This document shows, piece by piece, positions 42,339 through 56,600 of a stretch of DNA of 64,000 bases (its first letter is position 1; each line of letters starts with the position of its first letter). The DNA is from Megalobrama amblycephala (lineage: Eukaryota > Chordata > Actinopteri > Cypriniformes > Xenocyprididae). The DNA is taken from contig NC_063045.1 in the NCBI RefSeq assembly GCF_018812025.1, positions 59,634,383-59,698,382 of the forward strand, given 5' to 3'. The notes beneath the pieces were generated by a model that saw only the letters and a program-made list of their open reading frames with translations, was not told the DNA's origin and did not search any database. The translations under genes were made by a program, and so were the position numbers.

Positions 42339-43636
42339 GTGAATTGAATAAAGAATAACCCATAAAAACACTAACCACATTATTAACAGCTTACTGTTAG
42401 TCTTGATCTCATCCTCAGTCAGAATCCTCTTTATGGTTTCTCCCTGTGCTCCACCTCACAAGTGTACTGGTTCTTCTTTGACTCGTCTGGAGGAACATGA
42501 AGGTAAGATGTCTTCTGGAAGGTCTCGTCCTCATTTGGCAGAAGCTCTCCAAAATCCACATCCTCATGGTGATCCTGTCCATTTCTTAACCAGGTAATAG
42601 TGACTCCAGATGGGTAGAAACTTGTGGCATGACACACTAGTGGAGAAGAGGGATCCTTCTGTAACAGAGACACTTCAGGAGCTGAAAAAGATTAATGTGA
42701 GGAACATATTTATACTTCTGATTCAGATCAGTTGAATTTATGCATGAAACTAATAAAACAGAGACAAACACAAAAATGAAGTACTTATAATTAGATTATA
42801 TTGTGTAATCAGACTACACTTAATTTTTTTAACAATTACATGATTACATGTCATTTCCACAATGGCAGTAAATCATTCATTGATTGATTCATGATTCTCC
42901 CTACTACTGCTTTTCATGTTTTAAATGTTTCTTTCTAAAGCATATATACATTCAGAAAGTCTCCTAGTTTTGTTGAATTGCACACACAGACCGGCCACTA
43001 TGGAAGCATATTTGCAGCAATATTCAATTTGAAATGTAATATGTAAAATGGCAATGGCACTTAAGTTGCACTTATGGGAAACTGTAAATTTAAATGCAGT
43101 AATGAATTGTCATTTTGCATATTACAAGAGAACACACTGGCATGTATTTTCCCTCTCATCTCGTCTTATTTTATGTTTTTCAACCCAAGTGCTGGGTTAA
43201 GCCTTTTGGGTAATTTTTATGGGTTATTTTTTTCAGAGTTTAAAAAAGCAATTACACTTGAATTACTTCTAAATGTTTCATTTTTACTTCTAATTTTTGT
43301 TAAATGAGTTGCAATATGTATAACCTGGTATAAAATATGCTATACTGTAAAATATGACGGACAATAAAGGAAGTCACCATGCAAACTAGTGGTTGTGTGG
43401 AGTATTTTACAAAGGTGTAGAGGATTTAAGTTAACCATTAAATCATGTATGAAGTAAAAAAAAAATTAAGTAGTAAAAATGAAGTAATAAAATCAACCCA
43501 TTATGCTGGGTTAAATAAACAACCCATTTTGCTGGGTAAAATTAACTCAACATGTGTTCTGTCCTATATTTACCCAGCGCTTGGGCTAAAAACATGATTT
43601 GATGATGCAGCAAAATCGTATCAGTGCATCCATACT

Positions 43637-43671
<35 letters not shown>

Positions 43672-44542
43672 CTACTTGAGCCACAGCGTACCTCTTCTCT
43701 TCTAAATCTGCTTTACTTAACGTCAAGAACTCTTTCAGCCAGTCAACACACTCATAACTGTAGTAGTGTTTCAGAGTTTCAAGCAGTGTTCTGTCATTAT
43801 TCCACTTCATCATTGTGGGTAACTCCCTGTGATACAGCTGTGATGTATCTGAGCTCCTTCAGGTCCAGTAAGATAAAATCCTGTCCATCATAACTGTGCT
43901 GATCAAATCCCTTGTGAGTCTCCAGTCTGATCATCCCACTTACATCCATACATCCTCTGATACGTATGAAGACCTGAAGATGATAGAGGGATGCCATAAG
44001 ATCTGCTCTTTTTTTAATGTACAAGGTAATACTTTGACAATTAAAATTGTAGTATAAAGCATTTTAACTCACCATGTGACTGATTGAATTGCTCCATTAG
44101 ATCATGTATGTTGAGTTTGTAGATCTGCTGCACTTGTTCTCTGATCTCAGTGTATTTCTTCCACAGTTCTTTAGATGCAAACTCCTTCATCCAGTTCTTT
44201 CTGGGAATCAGCTTCCATTGTGTCACTGTCATGATAATCCGATCTGTTGATCATCCAGTGTAGTTACAGCAGAAAACTCTGGGATTCCTGCAATCATCTT
44301 TCCATTTATTTCAGTGTATGAGGTGATGAAGGACTTGTGTGACTCTGAATAAACATCACAAAGACATAAATCTCTCAAACACGGTTAAACACCATAAATC
44401 ATAAATAAATAATTCAGGGTTTTTTTCTTATTTCAAATCAGTAATTTTGCACAGATATTTTAGGTATCATTAGAAAGCACTCAAAATTCACCCTGTGAAT
44501 CGGTTTTGAAATTGAACATTGTTTTATCATGGTAACACTACT

Positions 44543-45357
44543 TTAAAGGATTAGTTCACTTTCAAATGGAAATTAGCCCAAGCTTTACTCACCCTCACAC
44601 CATCCCTAGGTGTATATGACTCTCTTATTCCTGATGAACATAAATGAAGAAATATTAATAAATATCCTGATGCATCCGAGCTTTATAATGGCAGTGATAG
44701 GGATCAATGAGTATGAGCTGAAAAAAGTGCCTCCATCCACATCCATCCATCATAAATATGTGCTCCACACAGCTCCAGGGGGTTAATAAAGTCCTTCTGA
44801 AGAGAAGCGATGTGTTTGTGTAAAAAAATATCCATATTTATGAAGTCAAATGTCAAGCTTCCACCAGACTGCCTTCTGTATTCTATGTACGGAGAAAGTG
44901 TAAACCTCTTGCAGTTCACAACGCTTACACTACATCATGCGCCTTCCTTATTAAACTTATGGAAAAAGTGTAACTGACGTGACGCCAGTTTACACTTTCT
45001 TCGTAATGTGTATATGGCAGGCGGTCTGGTGGAAGCTCGATATTTGACTTCATAACTTGTTTAAATATGGATATATTTTTTCTTACACAAACTGCTTCAG
45101 AAGGACTTTATTAACCCCCCGGAGCCATGTGGAGCACATATTTATGATGGATGGATGGATGTGGATGGAGGCACTTTTTTCAGCTCATACTCATTGATCC
45201 CTATCACTGCCATTATAAAGCTCGGATGCATCAGGATATTTATTAATATTTCTTCATTTATGTTCATCAGGAACAAGAAAGTCATATACACCTGGGATGG
45301 CTTGAGGGGGAGTAAATCTTGGGGTAAATTTCATTTGAAAGTGAACTAATCCTTTAA
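44543..45357. mobile_element. TTAA-flanked foldback element
   Basis: It begins TTAAAGGATTAGTTCACTTT and ends with the mirror AAAGTGAACTAATCCTTTAA. The arms of about 350-400 bp pair over most of their length (for example gcctccatccacatccatcc with its complement near 45150). It lies in intron 1 of the MHC pseudogene. Open frames here (44704-44919, 45155-45349) are arm sequence, not genes. Confidence 0.88.
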
Positions 45358-45629
45358 GACATTTTAACAGCTCAATTTTTGCAACTTCAAATTTGGAAAC
45401 AACTTGGTTAGACATGGCTTTGATTTTAATTTTTCTAATTTTTTTGTAAAACATATTTTGTATAAAATAAAAATGTTTAGTAAAATAAACACTTTACAGT
45501 CAATTTAAATTTCTATACATTTTTTTACACTTTTTTTTTTTTTTGAAGTGCTTCCATTTCTGCAATTATTTGCTGAGTGTATTTAAAAAGGGTCTTTATT
45601 AAGAAAACATTCATGATCTACAACCATTT

Positions 45630-46990
45630 GGAGGGTTAGTTCACCCAAAAATTACATTTCTGTCATTAATTACCCTAAAGTCATTCCAAACCTGTAAGAA
45701 CTTTGTTCATCTTCGGAACACAAATTAAGATATTTTTGATGAAATTTGAGGGTTTGCTGAAGCACACATAGGCAGCAATATCATTGCACCTTTTGACATC
45801 CAGAAGGCATTAAAAACATCATTAAAATAGTCCATGTGACTACAGTGGTTCGACCTTAAAGGGATAGTTCAGTGACCAATGGAGTGACCAATCATGCTTC
45901 TCAGTCTGGCAATCCGATGGACGAGTCTGGGTTTGGCTGTTCCCAGGAGAATGCTACTTGCCTGACTGCATTGTGCCAAGTGGAGGGGGATTATGGTGTG
46001 AGGTTGTTTTTCAGGGGTTGGGCTTGACCCTTAGTTCCAGTGAAAGGAACTCTTAATGCTTCCATTTTCTGTTACACGTGTAGTTTGCAGTGTTGAGCAT
46101 TATACCAATCACATATTTAGGAATGCAATGTCCAATCAGAGGCGTTGTGATTAGCCACCGCGCAAATGCCGGTGACTAATGAGGGTGGACTGAGTTCTGA
46201 ATCTCACTCACACGAATTCCTGTTTATCATCATAAACAACAAAATAAGATATAAGTAAGAGATGTTGCAGTTGTTTAATCATCCTCTGCTGAGATCTTGA
46301 GAGATTTAATGTCTTTCATCTTCAGTTGATTTCATCTAAGGCTGTGGCTGAAGTCAGTTGTAGTTCTTGTGTTTCTGCTCGTCTGTTTTACTGTTCTCTT
46401 CTTTCCTTCAGTGATTCTGCTTGATAACAGGCTTATTAATAAAATATAGATGACTCTATATTTAATATACACAGATTTTGTGGCTCAGATAAGATCCAGT
46501 TTAGGTTTATTTCTTTGCTCTTGGTTGACACAAGTAGCCCACACAAGGACCATCATTCATTGCAGCATGTGGGCCAGATCATCATACCACATGTGCCAGT
46601 TGTGGGCCGGATGTATGCCGGATCTGGGCCGACACAACGTTGCTATCTGGGGTGTAATGTCTCTGATTTTGTATGCAAAAAGAATTATTGTGCTTACTGT
46701 TTCTACTGGCATTTAAACAGAGACAAGTGAATGAGAGCGTGGGCCCATAGGTTTTAAAGGGTTAAGGTTGAACCACTGCAGTCACATGGACTATTGTAAT
46801 GGTGTCTTTAATGCCTTCCAGACGTCAAAAGGTGCAATGATGTTGCTGCCTATGTGTGCTTCAGAAACCCTTGGATTTCATAAAAAATATTTTGATTTGT
46901 GTTTCGTAGATGAACAAAGTTCTTGCAGGTTTGGAATAACTATAGGGTAATTAATGACAGAAATTTAATTTTTTGGGTGAACTAACCTTT
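45630..46990. mobile_element. foldback element (GGGTTAGTTCACCCAAAAAT family), interrupted
   Basis: The arms 45630-45855 and 46765-46990 are inverted copies; both include ttcatctacgaaacac- or ttcatcttcggaacac-type strings and the ggtgcaatgat segment. This family is among the commonest in cyprinids; another partial copy lies at 53577-53700. The middle holds a Tc1 fragment and other repeats. Confidence 0.8.
45880..46080 (+). mobile_element. Tc1-like transposase fragment
   Basis: The nucleotide strings caatccgatggacgagtctg, ggttgtttttcaggggttgg and ccagtgaaaggaactcttaa match what I know of a fish Tc1-like transposase gene around its second catalytic aspartate. Frames are broken and neither terminus is present. 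Confidence 0.6.
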
Positions 46991-47579
46991 GAAGTTTAGA
47001 TCTGTGCTACTTACAAAAAAAAAAAAAATCCTTCTTTTCAACCCACAATGGAAATGGTAAGATTAAACATCAGATTAAAAATGCCTCATGATTTTCTGTC
47101 AACTAAAACTATTTAAAACATTTCTGTTAACAGAAATAAAGTTGAAATAAACAAAAACAAACAAATAAACTTTAAATATTAGTTGAAAAACTTAGACTAA
47201 ATGAAAGTTAGAAATGTTTCCTTGGCAATAAACTAAAATATGTTTAAGTTGAAGCATTAAACTGAAAATTTAACTGAAAATAATGATGTTATGAAATGAA
47301 TCTCACCTGAGTAAACCAAAGGCATGCAGATGAAGAAAATGAGGAACTTCATTCTGGAAGAAAATCCTTGTATCTGATACACAATTCTTCAATGCAGTCG
47401 TCGAAGTGGACTGTAAAACTGTTAAGTCTTGACAACACCTGATTCGACAGGAAGAAGTGGTTACTAAAGGAAGCTGTGGATTGAACAAACATCACTGATG
47501 CCCTAGATACCCAACCTCAATACGGACATTTAGAGGAAGCTTTTACTCTATAAACACTAATTGATGAATGTGTACGTCA

Positions 47580-47990
47580 AAACAAAAGGCAAATCTTTGT
47601 ATGTTTCTTTCATTGATTTTAAGAAAGCATTTGATTCAATCTGGCATGAAGGATTATACCTTAAACTTATTGACAATGGAAAAGGGGGAAATTCTATAAT
47701 TTGATGAACTCAATGTTTAAAGGCAGCCTATGTGCTGTTAAAACTGGAAACCCCCCAGGGGGCGTGACTGCAGTTTAAGCCCCGCCCTCTTCAACATTTA
47801 CATCAACTGATTGGCCAATACATTCGAACATGCTCTTATTCAAGGTCTCACTAGCTATAAAGTGACCTGATTCTCCTGTTCACACTAAAGAGGGGTTCAG
47901 GACAGCCTGGATCTGCTGGAGGATCACTATCAGTCCTGGACCCTGACACTCAACCTCCAAAAACTAGAGTAATGATGGTCCAGAAACACT
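47580..47990 (+). mobile_element. LINE reverse transcriptase fragment
   Basis: A frame reads VSFIDFKKAFDSIWHEGL, the typical motif with the first catalytic aspartate. A later frame has LFNIYIN and FEHALIQGL, and another DSLDLLEDHYQSWTLTLNLQ. The order fits a non-LTR reverse transcriptase of fish type, with the segment between the blocks deleted and no intact active-site ADD. Confidence 0.65.
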
Positions 47991-48849
47991 CCAGATCTCA
48001 GAGACCAACACACACATTCGCACAGAGCAATGAAAGGCAATATTTAATAAAAGCACAATGAAAAGACATTTATTTATAAGTTTGACGTGGTAAAGATATT
48101 TTAAAGAGAACCCGGGTATTAAGACCTGTATGGCTTAATATAATGTAGGGCCCTATAAAAGCCATTTTATTTTTTCCTAAATTTCCATTTTACTTTTTCT
48201 GAAATCCTTTTTTTCCATTTTATTTATTTATTTCTTTTTGGACTTTTGGACATTTTAATGGTTAAATTAAATTTTAGAAATCAAAAAGCATGTCTAATTA
48301 ATGGAAATAATGAAAAATATCTAATTTACCAATTTACAATTCTGTCCGCGTTTTTGCCCTTTGACTGAAAATTACAGTTAAGAGCCACACAATGTGGCAT
48401 CGTATCAGTATTTTATTTTCTTGTGTTGGTAGCGCCAGTAGCTCACAGAGTGCAACCATTTGATGTCATTAATGCAGAATGCACTGCACACCTAAAATGG
48501 CACCCTCACTGTCCAAAATATGCATAAAACGATGGGGATTTTTCAAATAACCTAAATCTTTCACAAGTTTTCTACTACATATTTCAGTAAGAGACATAAT
48601 TTATATTATATTAAGCCATACAAGTCTTAATACTCGGGGTTCACTTTAAAAAATTGCAAGAGGATGTGCTGACAACATTATAATGTTTCTGCAACGCTAC
48701 AAAAAACTTTAACGTGAAAAAAAAAAACATCTGTATTTAAAATAGTGCTGCCAAATGATTATTATGTATACACAAATATATACAGTATATTTACAAATTT
48801 TTATGTTAATATTAATTTTATGTTATGTTAAAAACAACTTTTATAAAAC

Positions 48850-49640
48850 CAAGTGGACTGAAGCAAGCTTATTTCGATCTCCCCCTGGTGGCTGGCTGCA
48901 GTATAGGTCATAAACCCTGCCTTCTCCATGTAAACAAATGGAGAGAGCCAAACTAAAAATATGCAATTAGACTTTCTGAAGATGGTTTCTGTCATTTCAG
49001 GTAGCTCTTATCACACTGATGTATGTTCAAGTGTTCGTTTTTCCAGTTAAGTTTGGTTCAAAGTCAGTTATTTCATGATTGATAACTGTGCCTGCAATTG
49101 ACCCTTCGCAAAGTCCCGCCATGTCGCTGTCACTCCACACAGAGTGAAAAATAAATTGTGGAGCAAAGAGGACACTGACAACACGTCGACAAACAAGACA
49201 GAGCAGGTTACTTATAATATTAAACAAAGTCCCAGCTTTCAAGCTGTGTATTTTTTTTAAGAAATTCAAACAATAAAAACCGTTTTGTGGCTCTTTAATG
49301 TGTCGTGACAGATCGCTGTAGCGCCTCAGCTCAAGAAGCTCGTGAACCCATCATCTCTTCCTACTAGTTAATTTATAGCATCAAATAAACATGAATGAAC
49401 ATCAGAAGGAATGTTGTTTCAAACGTGGAAAGACGTCAGTAAACACCATTTTTCAAGTTCAAGTCCACCAAGGTTAATCTTCTAACTCCTGACTGCTTTG
49501 TCGGACAAAATGGTGGATTCGGCGTTATGATTGGTTAGATCGCTTGTCAATCAAACTCCCAGCAAAGGGTCAATTGAGTCAATGGGCGGGACTTGATACC
49601 GCAGCTCCGCCTCACGATCACTACTGCTCAGACTCGGGCT
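48850..49640. repeat. transposon-derived repeat region
   Basis: Strings such as gtggctggctgcagtatagg and ctccatgtaaacaaatgg at the left, and caattgagtcaatgggcggg at the right, belong to a GC-variable fish repeat. No end structure was resolved. The adjoining 47990-48850 and 49640-50650 show only AT-rich sequence with no recognised gene. Confidence 0.4.
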
Positions 49641-50658
49641 GCAAATGCAACAATTTATCTGACATTATCAACAAGAAAACTATATTAACATATTTGTGAT
49701 TAATACAACTTTAAGTGCCTGGAAAAGACTCTGAACTAGTCATTCCAGTATAAACCCATAAACAGTAATCTAAATAATACATATAATGATGCCATGGTCC
49801 ATTTATTGATGTGGACATCACAGTCAGCACCTGTCAAAAGATAAGACTAATAACTAAGAACTGACATACTGAACACATACTAACACAAAGTTACTTAAAT
49901 GCCAACATACTCATATAATGAGAAAATCAGTGGCTTAGCAGCAAAGTGAAGGTGAACCTGTATGACACCTGTGCATATACTGTATATATACATTTTAAAC
50001 TAGAAATTAGAGGTTAAAAATGTCACAATTGCAACATACTCGTTTTCTAATTTTTACACATACGTTTACTATTTTCAGCTTTATATTTTCTTACGTACAA
50101 TTTTTGCTGAAAAAAGAGAACAGCACGCATTCTTAAATGTTTCAGTGTTTATTTTTTTCCATTTTAAGCTGTCAAACTATTAGTATCAATGAACTTACAA
50201 CTCGAAAATAAATAATCTACTGTATATTTACAAAAAAAAGTGTCCTTTTCATTAAAAATATATACAAATGCAAGTGGTGAAAGATAAAATCACACACAGT
50301 AGTACATCTAAGGCACCCATTACCCCTGATAATAACATAGGTTTCATATCCAGACAGTATCTGGATATTCTTTAGCTGATTTGCTAAAGCACTTCTTTAG
50401 CACTTATACATTGAAGCGTCTCCAGTGTGTTTTTACAGACTCAATGCCACACATATGTTCTTTTTCTTCGTTTGTTTGGTCATGTTGTATCTTGTTTGGG
50501 AAAACAGGTCGATGATGTCATACTCATGAATATTATTCAACATTAAACGTGTTTTGGTTACACAGTCATGCTGGAAATCATCTGTTCTCCCACATCCTGA
50601 AGATTCCCAACCAGACTGAAATGTGAGGAAAGTCATACTCAAGACAACTGAAAACTCT

Positions 50659-53600
50659 TCAATCAGTTTTGTCAATGTATGTGTCATCTTCGATAGATAA
50701 TGGGTTATACCCACCCACTGGTTTCTGCAAAGAAATGTCATAAATATTAATTGAGGCTATTTTAATTCCAAAATTTGTATGATCAATGAAACAACATGTG
50801 ACTAATTCCAAATCACAGATTTTTTGCAATTATTTGCTGGAATTATAAAAACAACAAATTCAGCAAATCTCTTTCTCTAGAATGTGCTTAAAGATAAACA
50901 ATTGTCTTTGACTGTTTTTGTAAATATAGCTTTTAAAACTTAAATTCAACTTTCTTAGTTGACAGTTGCATCAAATTAACAATAAATGTGTGCATATAAC
51001 AAAAAAAGAACTAAATATTTAATCAGTTTTTTTGTAGTTACATAAAACTGTTTGAATCCAAATGAAATCTCTACTAGATTCGGCCTGTTTATTTCATTTA
51101 ACATGGTTAGATGAGACTCTTTTTATTTAGACTAGTCTGAATAAGACTGGACTGTTGTGGTCCACGTAAATGCAGCTACTGGATGGATTTAGCTGAATTA
51201 AGCATCTAGTGCTGGGCAGAATTAACAATATATCTAATTTCTTGACATTTTAAGAAGTTTTGGAGTCAGTTCACATTAGCTAGCACTAGCATTCTAAAGT
51301 TTGTTGTCAGATGTAAATTTAACTGAAGTGATGACTATTAAAGATGACGCTGTGCAGTTTAAAAACAATAATTAAAACATAATAGTGATTTTCAGCATTA
51401 GTGAAGCATTAGCTTTGTTTCATTCCACTTTATGCTGGAATTTCTGTCAAACACATGTCTGTGTAAATTCAAACTTTTAAATACTAGTGTGATTGTCGAG
51501 GACATACCCATTGCCCTACAGCTGATGAAACTACTTTAATGAGAAATAAGAGCAGAAAAAAAGACATGTAAACATATACTTACTTTTTTTTTAATAATCC
51601 AGACTACAGCACCAATAACCAGGACTATCAATACTCCCATCATACAGAAAATTGGTTTGAAGTATCCCTTTGTAGGTCCTTAAAAATAAAATAAACAAAA
51701 CATGTAAAAGAACAACTAGCTGATAAAATAATAATCAATACTAATAAGTTATTAATTAGTTAGGTTCAAGGTTATTATCATTAACAAAAAACTAAATCTG
51801 AACTAAAAATAAATTAAACCTATAAGAATCTTCTGTAAATGCTTTGTTTGAGGAACAGGCCAAAAAACTTTTTTGCTTTGTTTATATCCATGAGAACTAA
51901 CCTTATAGTGCCCTGAGATGAACAACAACTTAAATAAACAAACAAACAAAGCTTCGGAAGACTTTAAATATGACCCACAAGTCATATGGACTCATTTCAT
52001 AATATTTGTGTTGTTTTCTTGTCTTGACAAACTCTTTTCCTCTTTTCATTTCCCTAGCATGTCAGGGGAGACGTGGAGTGTGCTTTAGGGGGCCTAACAA
52101 AATTTGATGATGGTATCACAAATTGACCGTGGCCCAGGATTTAAAGAGATTTCAGAGAATAAAACAGTAAAAGAACTAGAATTTATTGTAATGCATTTGA
52201 ACGATTTGCAAATAATACGTTTTATTTTAAAATATACACACATTCACTCTTAATCATATGATGAAAATGGCTGTTAATGTTTCTTGTCTCATCACATTCA
52301 AACGAATTAGACCTACACTCTGCAAACCCATGACTCGGGGTGGGGCCTCATGTCCGCTAACACGCACTGGGCCTCACACCATGCTTACAACGGCCCTGTA
52401 TGTATGCAGCACAGGACTGCTTAAACAGGATAGGGCAGCAAAGAAACAAACAAATGAGAAGAAAGAGCGGGACGTGCTTGATGATGAGAATTTAAAAGCA
52501 CAATATGAACTGCAGCAGAGAAATGACTTCGGTACTGACATGTGGCTTTCTGTGGCACACAAGTGCTGAATCCAGTTCACTTTAGCGGCTTATTGCACTT
52601 GAACGGTGCACACATTTATGTGTCAAAATGCTCGTCTTGGTGAGTATTCACGTAAAGACAGTCAGTTATGTCTAAAGTAAAAGTAAACAGTTGGACGAAA
52701 TTAACATTATATTGAATCCATACATAAGATCTTAAAGGGGCTCTATGTAAGATTTTTACTTTAATAAAGCATAAAAATACCCCGATATGTTTGCAGATAT
52801 TTAGGAAACATGCTAAGTTCACCTACTTGTTTCTCAGAAAAACAATGCTACAGCCAGATATTCTGCTTTGAAAATGTGAGTTCCATGTCGGAATTTGTTT
52901 TGGTCTGTATAAAAACCGTGTGCTGTCAGTTGATAGTATTTCGACATCACAGGTTGCCAGTTGGCGGAAAACATCGCATATTGCAGCCATGGAAACCAAC
53001 AAACAAACTGTGTCAGAGAATCGCAGATTCTACTTGACCTAAAAGCCTCTGAATCCATCTAAATATCTCTATGAACAACAGCATATTAAAACAGATAAAT
53101 CAACTCATCAGCTTACAGTGTGCAAGTCTTCTCAGCTTTCATTGTGAATTGCGCTACCTATTGTTAATGGCAACTCTTGTCTTTGAACGAGGGGGCGGGC
53201 CAAACAATATTTTGAATTTGGACTGCAGTACCTATTTTGAACACTGGGTGTCATTCCTACATAGAGGCCCTTTAAGTGCATAAGTGTACCTTAAGTGTAC
53301 CTTAATATTATAAAGTGATGAGAATATTTTTTGTGCGCCAAAAAAACAAACAAAATAACGACTTTTTAACAATATCTAATGATGGCCAATTTCAAAACAC
53401 TGCTTCATGAAGCTTCGGAGCGTTATGAATATTTTGTGTGATTCAGACGAGAGTCGCACAGGTTTGGAACGACATGAAGGCGAGTAAATGATGACAGAAT
53501 GATAATTCTTTCAACTTGTTAATATGAGATTGTGATTTCAAAAATCTATTTGATAAAATTTCCCAGTGTGATCTTAAAGGGTTAGTTCAGCCAAAATTGA

Positions 53601-56600
53601 AAATTCTGTCATCATTTACTCACCCTCATGTCTTTCCAAACCTGTAAGACTTTCATTCATCTTGAAATACAAATTAAGATATTTTTAATCAAATCTCTGT
53701 CTCTCTGTTAAAATGTCCAATTAGCCAAATGTGGTAAGGACATAATCAACTGTAGCAAGTATAAAAAGAAGCATAACAATAAAAACACTACTGCACTATT
53801 AAAAACTTACTGTTGTTACTTTTGATCTCATTGTCAGTCAGAATCTTCCGAATGGTCTCTGTCATGTGCTCCACCTCACAAACATACTGGTTTGTCATCC
53901 AGTCATCTAGAGGGGCATAGAGGGTAGCTGATTTCTGGAAGGTCCCATCCTCATTTATTAGTGTATCTCCATGCTCCACATCTTCATTGTGATCCACTCC
54001 ATTTTTTAACCAGGTAATAGTGACTCCTGATGGGTAGAAATCTGTGGCATAACACTCTACTGGAGAGGAGGGATGCTTCTGCAACAGAGACACTTCAGGA
54101 GCTGAAAAGAGATTGAGATATATTTGAGATTTTTTTTTTTAATTATTATTTATTTAGTTTAATTTTTCAGGTTCCCCTTCGAATGGGAACTCACACTGAG
54201 TCCTCTAGAAGACACTATGGGGAACGCCTCCAGTGTAACTGGTGTCTGAAACACATGTTTAAATGCAACAATGTCTTTGGCACATGACAGTCTGTGATGT
54301 CACTACTGGTGCGACAATGTGTATAAAAGGGCAACTGTATTAGATGTCATCAGCTTTTTTGTCTTCAGGAGACTGTTTGTCTTGGAGAGGATCACGCACG
54401 TTCTGTTTTTGAGGGGCAGAATACACAGTTTGCGAGAGTTTCTCTATAAGGAATCTCTGTTCAGATTTGTCCCTTTTTACAAGGGAATTAGGAAGTCTCT
54501 GCAGTCTGCAGGGATCTGCTGCAGCCAAGGCCCAGTAGAGACTCAGATCGTGGGATCACAGGATGAGCTGGCAGAGGAATTTGATTGAGGAATGGCTCTC
54601 TCGTTCTTCTGCTGTTCATTCGAGTTAGCAGACAATGGTCTTTTGGCTTCTAGCTAAGAAGAGCATCATGTGGCTGGGAAAGAGAAGAAATGCTTATTGA
54701 GCCCTCTTAGCCTGCCTGCCCCATGTACAATGAGCTGCTCAAAGTTATGGCCCACATTACAGAGAGATTAAATTTCCAATGAAAGCGGAGAGAGGCTGCA
54801 GATTGCTTGTAGGTGTTTAGACAAGCTATTTCTAGTTGGCCATAAACGTGCAGCTCCTTTGATTCTTCCATTTCTGCCGGAGCTTCACGCTGAGGTGCTC
54901 AGGAAGGAAATAAGGTAGGAGGACAATTCTTTTTTGGTGATGTTCCTCTACATGTGAACTGTATCTGGATCTAACTTTTTGGTGATCGCGCTATGGGGGA
55001 ACAAAAGTTACAGCATTTGGAACCAAGGTAGCCTCTTTGTTTAGCCATTGTTGCACCCCGATTGGCATTTTTAAAATTGTTCTTTCACGTGGAGTAACTC
55101 GTGATCAATGCATGGAATTATGTTGATGTTGGACTCATTTAAATCGGGAGCATCCACTGTAAGTAACCTTGTGCCATTTTCTACAATCTATGCGTATTCA
55201 TAAAGTTATAAGCTAAAATGCCATGTGATAACTAAATTTTAGTTTTAGTTAGCATCTGTCATTCCATGAGCAATATCTTGTGATCGGCTTGGATTATGCT
55301 GAGGTTGGTAATTTTAATCTTGAGAATCTGCTGTAAATAATGATGTCCAATTTTCCACAATTGTAGGATGTTTCATGACGTTATGAGCCAAAACGTGACA
55401 TAAATGCTGCATTGGTTTATTATTTACATATGGGGCTTCACGTACAAAAACTCGCTAAAGTTTAGTCAAAGCCCAAACCAATTATACTTGTTGTATTTTA
55501 CTCCGTGAGTATAACACATGATTATCTGAGCTGTATGAAGCAGTTTGGGTCTCCAAGCAGGCGGCTCCTTCATGAGTCAATACTAAGGCTGAAGCTGTCT
55601 CCCCCTGATAGCGGGTAGACAGCTCCCTTAGGTCATGAGTGACAGGTGAGGGAACCATTCCCTTAAAGATAACGCCTGGCATAGAGGCTGACATTACCAG
55701 ACTTTTGAGCTCCGCCCATCTTAGGGCTTGGAGCTTAGGTGGAGGCCATAGGGAACAATGTCACTGACAGTTCCATGGACCTGAGTCAGGGAATGTCTCC
55801 GGCATCTAAGTCTGTTGAGTCCTTGTTTTGTGGTTGTCACAGCCAATTAGGCAGTCATTCCCTCAGCATGACAGAGTGGGCATTTGTTTCCCATAGTGTT
55901 TGTTTCCCATAGTCTAGATGACGCAGTGTGAGTTCCCATTAGAAAGGGGACCTCTCAGGTTATACATGTAACCATGGTTCCCTGAGAAAGGGAATCAGAT
56001 ACTGCGTTTCATTGCTATGAATTGGTACTGCCTATCTACATCTCCTTTTTTTCGTCTGATTCGACATGTTGAATTGGTGAGTTATAGAGAGAGAACTCTG
56101 CAGAGAACTCTGATTGGCTGTTCAGTATAGCAGACCAGTCAGTTCACGAGAAATAATAATAATAACATGAGCAGAGTGGAATAAAGAACGTGAACAGAAT
56201 GATTGATATTCAAAATGGTAAGCAAGCGCTGCTTTGCTTATGGTTTGTATACATGTAGTTTTAGTTTCACTTTCCCTGTTTGAATGACGAATATAGACAA
56301 ATATATCTGCTTAAAATAGACAGTTATCTCCTTTATACACAGGCGCAGAACGCGCATACCAGTTGACAGTCAGCTGAAGTTCTTTTGGTGTGTTCAGGCA
56401 CATATTTTTTCCCCAACGCATCCAACGTGAGTTGACAACACCATCGGCTTTCGTTGCTGCTAGTCGGGTTGGTGTGTCCCGGCCTTAACACAGGTGACTT
56501 TTTATACTCACGGGTGACATCAAGGACTGTCTCAGCCAATGACATTGTTGCGATTAAACAGGTTCTTCAGACACTGGTCACGCTGGAGGTGTTCCCCCAT

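Larger units (their letters stand above)
41338..47352 (-). pseudogene. MHC class I (L-lineage-like) pseudogene
   Basis: Six exons match the intact gene at 50659-60343 in order and splice sites: signal 47307-47352 (MKFLIFFICMPLVYS), alpha1 44073-44344, alpha2 43692-43973, alpha3 42395-42681, membrane 41682-41752 and tail 41338-41454. Alpha1 keeps GIPEFSAVTTLDDQQI, then extra bases bring an early stop; NWMKEFASKELW continues in another frame. Alpha2 needs two frames (FDQHSYDGQDFI and WNNDRT...YYSYECVDWL). Alpha3 keeps the Ig C1 segments VCHATSFYPSG and YTCEVEH, but one base is missing just after. The membrane exon is about 24 bases short with an in-frame stop. Several independent lesions make a functional product unlikely. 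Confidence 0.88.

Noticed and set aside
52258..52569. 103-codon plus-strand frame with a charged C-terminus
   Set aside because: No motif, no splice partners and no upstream promoter-like sequence; it lies in an MHC intron and its composition suggests chance.
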